From Sphingobacteriia bacterium (GTDB taxonomy: Bacteria > Bacteroidota > Bacteroidia > Bacteroidales > UBA7960): a stretch of DNA of 64,000 nt. This document shows positions 9,648 to 18,797 of the stretch, in pieces (the stretch's first letter is position 1; every line of letters starts with the position of its first letter). The notes beneath the pieces were generated by a model, which did no database searches, had not been told where the DNA came from, and saw nothing but the letters and a program-made list of their open reading frames with translations. The stretch is from the NCBI GenBank assembly GCA_011390785.1, contig JAABRR010000014.1, positions 57,015 to 121,014 on the forward strand, written 5' to 3'. Made by a program: the position numbers and the translations under genes.

Positions 9648-10229
9648 ATGGCAAGAATGAGCCCAGAAATCAATGCCGGTTCTATGGCAGATATCGCATT
9701 CCTGCTCCTTATCTTTTTCCTCGTAACTACTACTATGGATGTTGATACAGGACTCAGGAGGCTTTTGCCGCCACCCATCAATCCTAATCAACCACCACCA
9801 CCACCTGTGCGTGAAAGAAACGTATTTGTGGTACTGGTTGATCAAAATGACCGATTGCTGGTAGAAGGCGAACTTGGCAATATTCGCGAACTACGCGAAA
9901 AAACCAAATTTTTTCTCCTGAACCCATCCAATGATCCAACCATGCCTGAAAGAGTAATGCGTGATGTCGAAAACCTTGGTGAAGTGGAAGTTTCAAGAGG
10001 TATCATTTCTCTTCAAAATGACAGAGGTACGTCTTATGATATGTATATAGCGGTACAAAATGAACTGGCTGCTGCTATTAATGAAATCCGGAATGAACTC
10101 TCACAGGAAAAGTTTGGAGTCAGATTCGATCAGCTTACTGATCAGGATCTTGTAAGAGCTGTCAGGGAGGCCGTTCCAATGGCTATCTCTGAAGCAGAAC
10201 CTAAAGATATAGGAGGTGGATCACGATGA
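9648..10229 (+). CDS. exbD: ExbD/TolR-family protein, longer paralog
   Basis: This is a single-pass motor subunit that shuttles protons with ExbB. The signature is at the N-terminus: EINAGSMADIAFLLLIFFLV, with the essential transmembrane aspartate at D15. A Pro-rich periplasmic linker (INPNQPPPPP, about 44-53) and an ExbD-type periplasmic domain follow. At 193 residues it is longer than classical ExbD (about 140), with a helical insert (INEIRNELSQEKFGVRF). It is preceded by a plausible ribosome binding site (TTAGGAGAA). Its stop overlaps the start of the next gene (ATGA at 10226-10229), which implies translational coupling. Confidence 0.92.
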   Translation: MARMSPEINAGSMADIAFLLLIFFLVTTTMDVDTGLRRLLPPPINPNQPPPPPVRERNVFVVLVDQNDRLLVEGELGNIRELREKTKFFLLNPSNDPTMPERVMRDVENLGEVEVSRGIISLQNDRGTSYDMYIAVQNELAAAINEIRNELSQEKFGVRFDQLTDQDLVRAVREAVPMAISEAEPKDIGGGSR

Positions 10230-10702
10230 TAAAAGGAAGATTTAAGAAAGAATCAGAAAATAAATCGCAGAAAATTAATACAGCTTCTTTGCCTGATATT
10301 ATTTTCATGTTGCTTTTCTTTTTCATGGTAACAACTACCATGCGCGAAACTACACTCTTTGTTCAAAATAAGTTGCCATCTGCAACTGAGATTCAAAAAC
10401 TTGAACGAAAGTCGCTGGTAAGCTTTATTTATATTGGCCCCCCACTTCAGGCAAATATCTTTGGAACCGAGCCACGAATTCAGCTCAACGATGCATTTGG
10501 TACTGTCAACGAAATCGCTTCATTTGTAGAAGCTGAAAGACAAGCCCGACCAGAAGCTGAAAGGCCTCTTATGATTACATCAATGAAAATTGATAGTGAA
10601 ACCAAGATGGGTATAGTTACCGATGTGAAACAAGAACTCAGACTAGTAGGTGCTCTTAACATCAACTACTCTACTACCAGAGGCGATGTAGCTGGTTTAT
10701 AA
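10226..10702 (+). CDS. exbD: ExbD/TolR-family protein, shorter paralog
   Basis: This is the second ExbD of the operon. Its transmembrane signature is SLPDIIFMLLFFFMVTTTM, with the proton-relay aspartate at D24, followed by a compact periplasmic domain (about 55-158). The basic N-terminus MIKGRFKKESENKSQK orients it inside-positive. The overlap with the preceding exbD suggests a fixed stoichiometry, probably an ExbD heterodimer on one ExbB ring; the heterodimer is inference. A terminator follows 24 bases after the stop, closing the operon. Confidence 0.92.
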   Translation: MIKGRFKKESENKSQKINTASLPDIIFMLLFFFMVTTTMRETTLFVQNKLPSATEIQKLERKSLVSFIYIGPPLQANIFGTEPRIQLNDAFGTVNEIASFVEAERQARPEAERPLMITSMKIDSETKMGIVTDVKQELRLVGALNINYSTTRGDVAGL

Positions 10703-10726
10703 TTTGAGAAAACACTTTTTTAAAAT

Positions 10727-10754
10727 AGCCTTGATATACTCAGGGCTTTTTTTT
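10727..10754 (+). terminator. Rho-independent terminator of the exbB-exbD operon
   Basis: An 8-bp stem (AGCCTTGA 10727-10734 with TCAGGGCT 10740-10747, one G-T pair), a 5-base loop and a run of eight T. Confidence 0.88.
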
Positions 10755-11015
10755 GCCCTTTTGTTTCTAAATACTATTGCTAACTACGCAGGGGTTTTAT
10801 TTCCATTCGTAAATATATGGCTTATTTACTTCCATAAACATTCCAATGATTTAATAGCTTTCTTTTAAACAAAGATTGAACAAGAAAGGTGATTGGTTTT
10901 TATCTGAATCATAAAACCTTCAGCCTTCAGGCTAACTAATCTATATAGTTACCTCCAACTTAAAATAGGGTGCTAAAACATTTTCGAATTGTTTTCAATT
11001 CATTTAACTTTTATA
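10755..11015. other. Intergenic, no gene seen
   Basis: AT-rich DNA between the exbD terminator and the MORN gene promoter. A small AGCCT/AGGCT palindrome lies near 10921-10932, too short to interpret. Confidence 0.4.
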
Positions 11016-11046
11016 GTTGTGGATTCGTGTTGCTTTTTTAATTTTG
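11016..11046 (+). promoter_or_regulatory. Bacteroidota-type promoter of the MORN-repeat gene
   Basis: A -33-like GTTG (11016-11019), a 19-base spacer and a perfect -7 TAATTTTG (11039-11046). The predicted start of transcription is near 11053, leaving a leader of about 37 bases before the ATG at 11090. Confidence 0.65.
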
Positions 11047-11089
11047 CACCAGCTATCGCGTTACTCTCTCAAATTATATTTCTTGCTTT

Positions 11090-12826
11090 ATGTTAATTAA
11101 AGAAATCTTTTCGATACGTTGGAGTATTCTGTTTCTCTGTTTTTCTCTTACGGTTTTACCGGTTTTCGGGCAAACACCATCTGTTAGTTTGCAGGATGAA
11201 GGGCTTTTTGGCCAGGGTTCATTTCAAGAGGGAGAGAAAGACGGCCTATGGCAATATTTTGACCAGAATGATGTTTTGAAGCGTCAGGGTTACTATTCTA
11301 AAGGTAAGCGTGTGGGTTTATGGGATTTTTTTAATGAAGAATATCAGAAAATATCGGAAATCGATTATGAAAATAATATCTATCGGGGGTATTATGCTGA
11401 TGGAATTGTTAGCGAAGTTGGTCCATGGGGCGAATTGGGCAAGACCGGCGATTGGCAGTATTACCACCCGAACGGTGCTCTTGAATCTGAAGGAACATAC
11501 GAAAATGGAAACAAAACGGGTATTTGGGTATCGTACTCACCAGAAATGATAAAAGAAGAAATATTTAACTACGAAACCAACGAATATGAAGCCTTTTATC
11601 CGGATGGTAGCATCAGGGAGAAAGGCTGCAGGGTTGATGGCATGAAATCAGGCGAATATTCCTATTATTACAGAGGAGGCGTTTTATGGTCGAAAGGTAA
11701 TTATGAAGATGATGAGAAGGAAGGTTTATGGAAATTCTGGTATGAAGACGGTCAGAAATGGGCTGAAATAGAATATGGAACCGGGGTTTCATCTACATGG
11801 TATCCCGATGGTACACTGGAAATGCAGGGTGGTATTGAGCAGGGGCGTAAGAGTGGCAAATGGGAGTATTTTTATAAAGATGGTTCTCCCAAAGAGATTA
11901 CCCATTATACCAAAGATAGGAGAAATGGCCATTCTGTATTATACTTTCCAAATGGGAAAAAGCAGTTTGATGGTAACTACATAGACAGTAAGTATCATGG
12001 CTACGCTACCTGGTGGTTTGAAGACGGGTTTAAAGAGATGGAAGGGAAATTTAAGGATAACAGGCGTGATAGTATATGGAAATTTTATTTCGAAGAGGGT
12101 ATTCTGGCAAGCACAGGACCATTTGTTAATAATATGCGGGATGGTGACTGGACATTCTACTATTTTTCAGGAGAAAAGCTAAGGGAAGGCAGTTATAAAA
12201 ATGACAAACGAAATGGGCTATGGACCGTTTGGTATGAAACCGGAGAGAAAAGTCACGAAGGAACATTTACAGATGATAAAGAGCATGGTATCTGGACCAG
12301 CTGGTATGAAAGCGGACAAATAAATGATCGGGGCAAATTTAATCAGGCTCGTATGGATAGTTTATGGACAGGCTGGTATGAAAATGGAAACCGTCGGTAC
12401 GAAGTTTCTTACATCATAATTCCTGATTCACTCCAAAGTATCAGGCATGGTAAGGCAACCAACTGGTTTGAAAATGGCTCTCTTAACAGAGTTGCTTATT
12501 ACGAAAAAGGCATTTTACATGGCCCTTTTCAACAATGGTATGCCAATGGACAAATGATGGAAGATGGGAATTATGAAAATAATATGAAAGAGGGATTATG
12601 GTTATTCTATGATGAAAGGGGAAGAAAAATACGAGAAATGTATTTCAAAGACAACCGAATACATGGTAATTTTATTTCTTTTCACGAAAATGGCCAAAAA
12701 CAGGAAGAGGGTTCATATGTTGAAGGTGTAAAACAGGGAAGATGGGCCATTTATGATGATCAGGGAAAAAGAATACGGCGAATGACATTCAAAGACGGAC
12801 GTGTAATCGGGATGAAAACGTATTGA
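11090..12826 (+). CDS. Secreted MORN-repeat protein (YwqK-like repeats)
   Basis: After a short N-terminal hydrophobic segment with a likely signal peptide (about 8-28, ending FGQ), the whole 578-residue protein is a run of roughly twenty MORN-variant repeats of about 22-24 residues. Each is built on a pattern like GxWxxYxxxGxxxxxGxYxxG. Clear copies are KDGLWQYFDQNDVLKRQGYY, RNGLWTVWYETGEKSHEGTF and KEGLWLFYDERGRKIREMYF. Such repeats form extended beta-hairpin solenoids. Databases often label these proteins 'YwqK family antitoxin', but nothing here suggests a toxin-antitoxin pair. It is a single-gene unit with its own promoter, convergent with the next gene, and the two stop codons abut. The function is unknown; surface or periplasmic binding is plausible. 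Confidence 0.85.
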   Translation: MLIKEIFSIRWSILFLCFSLTVLPVFGQTPSVSLQDEGLFGQGSFQEGEKDGLWQYFDQNDVLKRQGYYSKGKRVGLWDFFNEEYQKISEIDYENNIYRGYYADGIVSEVGPWGELGKTGDWQYYHPNGALESEGTYENGNKTGIWVSYSPEMIKEEIFNYETNEYEAFYPDGSIREKGCRVDGMKSGEYSYYYRGGVLWSKGNYEDDEKEGLWKFWYEDGQKWAEIEYGTGVSSTWYPDGTLEMQGGIEQGRKSGKWEYFYKDGSPKEITHYTKDRRNGHSVLYFPNGKKQFDGNYIDSKYHGYATWWFEDGFKEMEGKFKDNRRDSIWKFYFEEGILASTGPFVNNMRDGDWTFYYFSGEKLREGSYKNDKRNGLWTVWYETGEKSHEGTFTDDKEHGIWTSWYESGQINDRGKFNQARMDSLWTGWYENGNRRYEVSYIIIPDSLQSIRHGKATNWFENGSLNRVAYYEKGILHGPFQQWYANGQMMEDGNYENNMKEGLWLFYDERGRKIREMYFKDNRIHGNFISFHENGQKQEEGSYVEGVKQGRWAIYDDQGKRIRRMTFKDGRVIGMKTY

Positions 12827-13537
12827 TTATTTGTTAACCAGTTTCTTAATGAAATTTTGGATGGTTTCATCTGTATAGGTAAACATATCTTCTTTTATGG
12901 AATAAAACTGAATTGAAGCTTCATAAAAATTATCGTGAGGATTCATTTCTATTTTTATCTCATTAACAGCAATAATCCATGGCATTTCCAGCATTTTTTT
13001 CCTGATCAGTTTTTCAATATTATGTATGCTGCGATGTTCTGGTATTAATACCCTGATGGTGTTGCTCTTACCCGGATTTTTCCCGGTTGCTTTACTTATT
13101 GATTGATTGGAAAGCTTGCTGTAAGGTACAACCAAAACTTCCCCATTATTCATTTTAAGCTCCATTGATAAATAACCCAGAGAGATGATCGTTCCCGACA
13201 GCTGGTCAGTTTTGATCTGTATTCCCTTTTCGAGCGCCAAATCGGAGCGTAAAACCGCACCAGCAATAAAATCTTTTATAACAAACCAGCCCAGAAATAT
13301 GATAAAGACTGAAGCTATAGCTGCCACTATAAGATTATAACTGCTATTATTTGGTATATTAAAGTTGATGGCCCAAAATGCAAAAGTAACCCATACAAAT
13401 ACTTCTACCCAGGGAAATATACGAATCAGATACTGGTGCAGAACTCTTTTTCTGGTTAACAGAGTTAAAAAATATCTTGAGCTGCGCAGTAACACCATTA
13501 TTGATAAGGCCAATAATATTGTATAAAATATCTTCAT
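12827..13537 (-). CDS. MscS-family mechanosensitive/ion channel, minimal form
   Basis: This 236-residue protein matches the small MscS layout: TM1 about 2-22, TM2 about 37-60 and TM3 about 68-95 (IFLGWFVIKDFIAGAVLRS). The conserved MscS beta domain is at about 100-150 (GIQIKTDQLSGTIISLGYLS and VVPYSKLSNQSIS). An alpha/beta C-terminal domain follows (about 158-236, starting IRVLIPEHRS). The classical Gly/Ala pattern of the TM3 pore helix is only partly kept, so gating may differ from E. coli MscS. Its ATG overlaps the stop of the upstream permease-ATPase gene by 4 bp (ATGA, 13534-13537). The two are therefore translationally coupled and probably work together in ion or osmotic balance. Confidence 0.85.
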   Translation of the reverse strand: MKIFYTILLALSIMVLLRSSRYFLTLLTRKRVLHQYLIRIFPWVEVFVWVTFAFWAINFNIPNNSSYNLIVAAIASVFIIFLGWFVIKDFIAGAVLRSDLALEKGIQIKTDQLSGTIISLGYLSMELKMNNGEVLVVPYSKLSNQSISKATGKNPGKSNTIRVLIPEHRSIHNIEKLIRKKMLEMPWIIAVNEIKIEMNPHDNFYEASIQFYSIKEDMFTYTDETIQNFIKKLVNK

Positions 13538-16500
13538 AAGAAACTTTTTTCAGTAAGTTTTGCTACCAATGCATTGTTTAAAGCGGGGTTTATGGCATAA
13601 ATTCCAGGAAATCTTTCCTGTAGAATACCTGGTTGCCAAAGATTAAGGATATGGTTCTCCAGAGTACTTTCTTCATAGAGCAACATTTCAGACAGTGATT
13701 TAATGCTTAAGCGCATGTGGTAAACAAATTGCAGCAATATGTATATTTGTTCATCGGTTAGCTTGTTAAGAAATTCAGGGCTATCATTATCCGGTTTCTT
13801 AAGATATATAACTTTATTGCTCACTTTTTCTATTGATGAGAGCCAAATATTAATGGCAAGGCCTGGATTTCCTTTGCTGATATCGAAAATCCTGTTGAAA
13901 AGACGGGCCATATCCCATTCAGAGAGCTGTGTTTCATGTTTTTTGTCAAGGTAGAAACTCATTCCTCCTGCCTGATGTCTAATCATTATCAGATCGCGTA
14001 ATTCGCGTGCGTCAAATCCAGTGCAGGTAACCATTCCGAGCGTCCATGATTGTAATCCCGAAATCTGATTGATCAATTGCAATGCATAAACGTTTACATT
14101 AACAATAAAAAGTACCTTCCCTGCATATTTTCGGATCAATTCAATAAGACGCTCAATAACCCTGGTGCCATTCTCGGTTCTTTCCCACCAGAGTTCCAAA
14201 TCATTAACAATGAAAATGGTTGGGCTTTGCAGGTCATTTAAACAAGGTTCTAATTGAGTATGATGGGTATGTAAAGAACTGAGGAGCGTACTTTCGAATA
14301 GCCCGATATCGGCAGTGCACTCTCTGGGTGCCCTGATGCTGTGAACATCTTCAACCGGGAAGTTTTTTTTGGCCACATATTTAGAAAGGCTTGTTTTTCC
14401 TGAGTTTCGATGACCACTGATAATAACACAACCGGCATGTTGATCTTTAAAGCGGGCAATAGCCTTTTCAGCTTCTTTGGCTTCGGATTCCATTCCAATC
14501 CAGAAGTCGTCTCCAATGCCTGACTGCCCTGAGAATAGCTTACTATAGTAAAAGGGAAGTTGTTCTTTTACATCTTTTTTGGGCGAGAATTTCTCTAACC
14601 AGACAAACATATCTTCTTTCGAAGTATTTGCCTGCCAGTTAGGTCTCTCCATCCGGCCCATCCACAAAATCCCTTCGCTTTTTGAGTAGATTAGCCCTAC
14701 CACGCTTTTTTGTATTCTCTGGATGGCTTCCTTATGCCAGCTATTAATTTTATCAAATAGTTTTTGGTTGCGTTTTTCGGTAAATGTTTTCTGAATTTTT
14801 CCTGACGTTTTTGCTATTACCGCTGAAGATAGGGGAGCAAATGTGTTTTTAAGCCCTTTGGTAAATTCGTTTTCAAGCAATATTATGCAATTCTCAATGG
14901 CTTTTTCCTGTTTTTTTAGGGTCTTGATAAAATCTTTGGTTATATTTTGTTTTCCATCCCAATCCTGTATTTCAGCCTCTGTTTCATCAAAAAGATTAAA
15001 ATTGATCAGGCCAATATTATCCTTAATCTTTGCGGTTATCTTGCCCAGCGAAACTGAAGATTCCATCACCTGCTTTTTCATATAGTCAATGAGCTCAGAA
15101 GAAATTGAAAACTCTACAGTTTTTCGCACACTTATAATCACTTCATTCATTTCTTCAAATTTTTTCTCATCAAAATTTTCTGAAAAATCATCACCGGTAA
15201 TCGAAATTACAAGGGGAAGATCAGCAAACAACGCCATTATTTCGTTGAAAAGCTTGTTGTAATGTTCTTCGGGCGAGGGAAGTTTGAATTGACTTTTGTC
15301 GGGCTTTTTGTCAAGTGTTTGTGTGGTTAGGTAAGAGTCGAGTTGCTGCTGAAGGTTGTGTAATGGAGAAATCACTGTTGCATTAATGGCCGTATTGTAA
15401 TCGAAGTTGTACTTTTTAATCTTGGATTCTATCCTGTTTTTTAATGATTGCAGCAAAAAGTCGAGATATATTTTGTTAATGAACAGGTTGGTGTTAATCA
15501 ACCATGTTTCGGGGAACGACTCAATGTTTTCAAGAATCTCTTTGTCTTTTCTGCACGGTTTCAGAAAGGGTTTCGACATAAAATTGGCCCCCGATCTGGC
15601 CAGAATATTATTGAGATTCTGAAGATCGCCCAACAATTCATCTTCAAAGGTTGAGCCCAGTTGGTGATAAAAGTTCTTGTTGGTATCTTTCTGAATAGAA
15701 ATGGATGCGGAGAACCGATCTTTCTCCATGAGAATGATATTTTTAATTTTATCCATGTTGTCGGAAGAGATCTTTCCTTTCTCAGCCATAGAATACACTC
15801 CTTCAAGTACCTTACGGATAACGATGATGTTCCTGAAATTGTGCATAGCAAACTCATGGAAGATCTTTTGGATAAGAAGTAGCCTTTTATGATAAACAAG
15901 ATAACGTGCCGGACGTGTTACTTTAATTTTGTAGGTCACCTTCTTTCCTGTTACAGAGGCTGCAAAGAGCTTCCAGATTTTATTAGCCGAGGTGGCAAAC
16001 GAATCCGATTTAAGACGGGCGTATTCTTTTCTGTTGTATTTTACCCTGATATGTGGTGGCAACCCAGAAATGGTTTTCTGCAGCAGATCCAGGTATTTCT
16101 CTGTCCCCGATTCCAGGTCCTGTTTTTGCCAGGCAATTACTTCCTTCTTCAGGTTTTTAAGATTATTCTGGGCCCTGAAGGAAAAATCATTGATAATTCT
16201 TAAAAATTCTGCCTGGGTATTCTTAATATCTTCAGGATTACATGCCTTGTAAAGTTGATCCGATGTTTTTTCCATAACCCCCAGCAATTCGTCAAAATAC
16301 TGGTCGGTTTTGTTGAGCTGGCTTAAGAAAGTTCTTTGAAAATACTCTGAAGTAAAGGGCTCGAGGTTTTGGGCAAGGTTGAATACTTCATTGGCAATTA
16401 TTTCTCTTTCTGCAAGTTTTATTTTTTCAGCAATCCTGAAAGTGGGTAGTTCTGTCTTCTCTGGTAAGGTTTTCGGCTCCTTTTCAAGTCTCGAAACTAC

Positions 16501-18639
16501 CGAGTGTTCTTCAAAATCTGACGATGCTGATATTACCAATGAAGAGGGAAGGCTTTCGGTGAGTTGATTTACCGTAGCAAAGAATTCGTCGCCACTGTCA
16601 TCAACATCTAATATGGCCAAATCGGTGTTGATCGATTCAGAGCGCATGATCTGGGTAACAGGCAAACTTTCCACACTGTTGTTGATCACTTTTATTTCTG
16701 CATTCATCCTTAGGTTTTCCAGTATCTGCTCCAGTAATTCGTAATACTTTTCGGTATGAGCCGTTAGATTGTTGATAACCAGTATTCTTACGGTGGCAGT
16801 GCGCCATTCGTGAGAAGAATGAATGAATTTTAACAGCGTAATTGCCAGGCTTATGTTTCTCCCCTTTCCACTCCACCAGATATCAATGTGCTTTCTTTTG
16901 CCAAAATGGAAAGTTTTGTCAATATTCAGAAAGATCTGATTCAGGTCTAACTTTTTAAATTTCCTGTAAAGCCGGGCAAATGCTTCGGGGTCTTTGCTGT
17001 TTCGGGGCCATCCCATCAGAATAGTGTTGGGTTCAAAGCCTGAAAATCCGTAGATCTTGGCAATGGATTCCATCCCCTCGTAAATGTTTCTGCATACATG
17101 CCGGCGGGTAAAAATTCCCTTACGTGGCCCTTCTTCTTCAATAACCTGCTGGCTTTTGCTAAAGAGGGTTTTTTCTTCGCGGTTTTCTATCAGTTCAAAA
17201 TTGGTGAATATTCCCAGTTTTCCGGCAAGTGCTTTGGATATTTCCACCAGATGGGGCCGGTTTTTGATGCCCCCGCTAAACAGAATAATGTTGGGCCTCC
17301 AGTTGCGCGACTGCCGATTGCCCGATATCAGTTTGCCGAGCCCGGTTTTCACCATCGAAGCCCAAACGCTGTTCCACGTATCGCCTGAGTGCAGGGTAAG
17401 TTCTCTCTTCTTAAGAAACAAAAACAGCCCAAACAAAATGATTGATGCACCTATCATGGCTACCACATCTAATTGAATCATGATGATGATACTGGTAACT
17501 GCCCCAATAACACTGATAATGGGGTGGATCCGGAATGATGGCCTGAAATCGGTTCCTGCCCAGCTCTCAACGGCGTAGGTAATATTGAGAAATCCGTAAG
17601 TAATGATGAAGAAAATGGTTACAATGCGGGCAATCACATTCAGTTCGCCAATAAGAATACCGGAAAGGGCAATGAAAAAAGTAAACAGCAGGGCATTGCG
17701 TGGTTCGTTGGATGCACCAATGCCTTTGCCCAGAAATCCGGGCGTAATGCGGTCTATGGCTGTTGCCTGCAATATCCGGGGAGCGCCAAGGATACTGCCC
17801 AGGGCCGAAGACAGCGTGGCACCCAATATACCTGCCAGTACCAGCTGTGGGATCCATGAAATAGTAAAAAGTATATTGGGGTCATTAACCAGTAGATCTC
17901 TTCCTACGCGGTGCGAAAAGAAAAAAGCCAAACCGATGTAAACAACAAGTCCCGTAAGTACTGCGGCTATGGTACCCATCGGAATATTTTTCCTAGGGTC
18001 TTTCAGATCGCCAGACATGGATACGCCTGCTTCAAACCCGGTAACCGCAGGAAAGAAAATCGCAAATAACGCTATCCAGGGCAAGGATCCCGTCATGGAT
18101 TGAATTAACGGTGCTTCGGGTATGGGTTGGTTGCCCAGGAAAACCGACAGCAGGGAAAGGACCAGGGCCGTAAGGATAATATACTGTGCCTTTATGGCCA
18201 ACGATGTACTTATAAATGTAACAATGGTTAATGCAAGCAGGGCCAGCACTCCGGCAATACGTATATTATTTATGGTTACATCAAAACCGAAATATCCCAG
18301 CAAAACCTCAGCGAAACCGATAAGGTATAAGCTTATACTAAAAGACAACCCGATAAACAAGGCAATACCCAAAGTGCCACCAATTGGCAATCCCAAACTT
18401 CGCGATATTATGTAGTAGCTACCGCCAGTTTCAACCTTTTTGTCAGTAGCAATGGATGCAACACTTAGCCCGGTAGCGAGAGAAATGATGTGCGCCACCA
18501 GTATAATGCCAATGGTGGCCCACAAACCCGCCTGGCCTACAATCCAGGGCAAGCGCAAATACATAATAACACCCAGTATGGTTAAAATGGAAGGAGTAAA
18601 AACCCCACTTATTGCACCAAATTTTTTTGCTTTTGCCAT
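13534..18639 (-). CDS. SLC12-like cation-chloride/amino-acid permease fused to a large cytoplasmic region and a C-terminal P-loop ATPase
   Basis: This 1701-residue protein begins with an APC-superfamily permease core of about 12 helices (residues about 5-405; start FGAISGVFTPSILTILGVIM, then ETGGSYYIISRSLGLPIGG), closest in style to SLC12 Na-K-Cl cotransporters. Residues about 430-720 resemble the SLC12 cytoplasmic domain (PNIILFSGGIKNRP, NTILMGWPRN, DLAILDVDDSGDEF). About 725-1390 is a long, mostly helical, charged region I do not recognise. At the C-terminus is an NTPase: Walker A GHRNSGKTSL (G1409-L1418, Lys 1415), Walker B TIFIVNDLE (Asp 1480), a likely sensor segment KVLFIVNVN, then a winged-helix-like tail. 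Bacterial SLC12 homologues normally end near residue 700-750. The ATPase may sense or gate rather than power transport; that is inference. It overlaps the MscS gene by 4 bp. Confidence 0.82.
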   Translation of the reverse strand: MAKAKKFGAISGVFTPSILTILGVIMYLRLPWIVGQAGLWATIGIILVAHIISLATGLSVASIATDKKVETGGSYYIISRSLGLPIGGTLGIALFIGLSFSISLYLIGFAEVLLGYFGFDVTINNIRIAGVLALLALTIVTFISTSLAIKAQYIILTALVLSLLSVFLGNQPIPEAPLIQSMTGSLPWIALFAIFFPAVTGFEAGVSMSGDLKDPRKNIPMGTIAAVLTGLVVYIGLAFFFSHRVGRDLLVNDPNILFTISWIPQLVLAGILGATLSSALGSILGAPRILQATAIDRITPGFLGKGIGASNEPRNALLFTFFIALSGILIGELNVIARIVTIFFIITYGFLNITYAVESWAGTDFRPSFRIHPIISVIGAVTSIIIMIQLDVVAMIGASIILFGLFLFLKKRELTLHSGDTWNSVWASMVKTGLGKLISGNRQSRNWRPNIILFSGGIKNRPHLVEISKALAGKLGIFTNFELIENREEKTLFSKSQQVIEEEGPRKGIFTRRHVCRNIYEGMESIAKIYGFSGFEPNTILMGWPRNSKDPEAFARLYRKFKKLDLNQIFLNIDKTFHFGKRKHIDIWWSGKGRNISLAITLLKFIHSSHEWRTATVRILVINNLTAHTEKYYELLEQILENLRMNAEIKVINNSVESLPVTQIMRSESINTDLAILDVDDSGDEFFATVNQLTESLPSSLVISASSDFEEHSVVSRLEKEPKTLPEKTELPTFRIAEKIKLAEREIIANEVFNLAQNLEPFTSEYFQRTFLSQLNKTDQYFDELLGVMEKTSDQLYKACNPEDIKNTQAEFLRIINDFSFRAQNNLKNLKKEVIAWQKQDLESGTEKYLDLLQKTISGLPPHIRVKYNRKEYARLKSDSFATSANKIWKLFAASVTGKKVTYKIKVTRPARYLVYHKRLLLIQKIFHEFAMHNFRNIIVIRKVLEGVYSMAEKGKISSDNMDKIKNIILMEKDRFSASISIQKDTNKNFYHQLGSTFEDELLGDLQNLNNILARSGANFMSKPFLKPCRKDKEILENIESFPETWLINTNLFINKIYLDFLLQSLKNRIESKIKKYNFDYNTAINATVISPLHNLQQQLDSYLTTQTLDKKPDKSQFKLPSPEEHYNKLFNEIMALFADLPLVISITGDDFSENFDEKKFEEMNEVIISVRKTVEFSISSELIDYMKKQVMESSVSLGKITAKIKDNIGLINFNLFDETEAEIQDWDGKQNITKDFIKTLKKQEKAIENCIILLENEFTKGLKNTFAPLSSAVIAKTSGKIQKTFTEKRNQKLFDKINSWHKEAIQRIQKSVVGLIYSKSEGILWMGRMERPNWQANTSKEDMFVWLEKFSPKKDVKEQLPFYYSKLFSGQSGIGDDFWIGMESEAKEAEKAIARFKDQHAGCVIISGHRNSGKTSLSKYVAKKNFPVEDVHSIRAPRECTADIGLFESTLLSSLHTHHTQLEPCLNDLQSPTIFIVNDLELWWERTENGTRVIERLIELIRKYAGKVLFIVNVNVYALQLINQISGLQSWTLGMVTCTGFDARELRDLIMIRHQAGGMSFYLDKKHETQLSEWDMARLFNRIFDISKGNPGLAINIWLSSIEKVSNKVIYLKKPDNDSPEFLNKLTDEQIYILLQFVYHMRLSIKSLSEMLLYEESTLENHILNLWQPGILQERFPGIYAINPALNNALVAKLTEKSFL

Positions 18640-18721
18640 TCGCTTTTGTTTTGTGTTTATTCAAAGGTAAGCGATTTAATTATACACAATCAATTAAACA
18701 ATCGTCCAACTCTCATTTATT

Positions 18722-18754
18722 TTTGTTAACTTTATTTGAATTAACCTATATTGG
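18722..18754 (+). promoter_or_regulatory. Bacteroidota-type promoter of the LytTR regulator gene
   Basis: TTTG (-33, 18722-18725), a 21-base spacer, and TATATTGG (18747-18754, seven of eight positions of TAnnTTTG). Transcription should start near 18761, with a leader of about 37 bases. Confidence 0.6.
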
Positions 18755-18797
18755 AGCATTTACCCATTTTGATTAAAAACAAGCAAAGCAGCATAAC

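Noticed and set aside
11090..12826. YwqK-type antitoxin of a toxin-antitoxin pair
   Set aside because: Signal peptide, 578 residues and a lone transcription unit do not fit an antitoxin; the label comes from the repeat type only.
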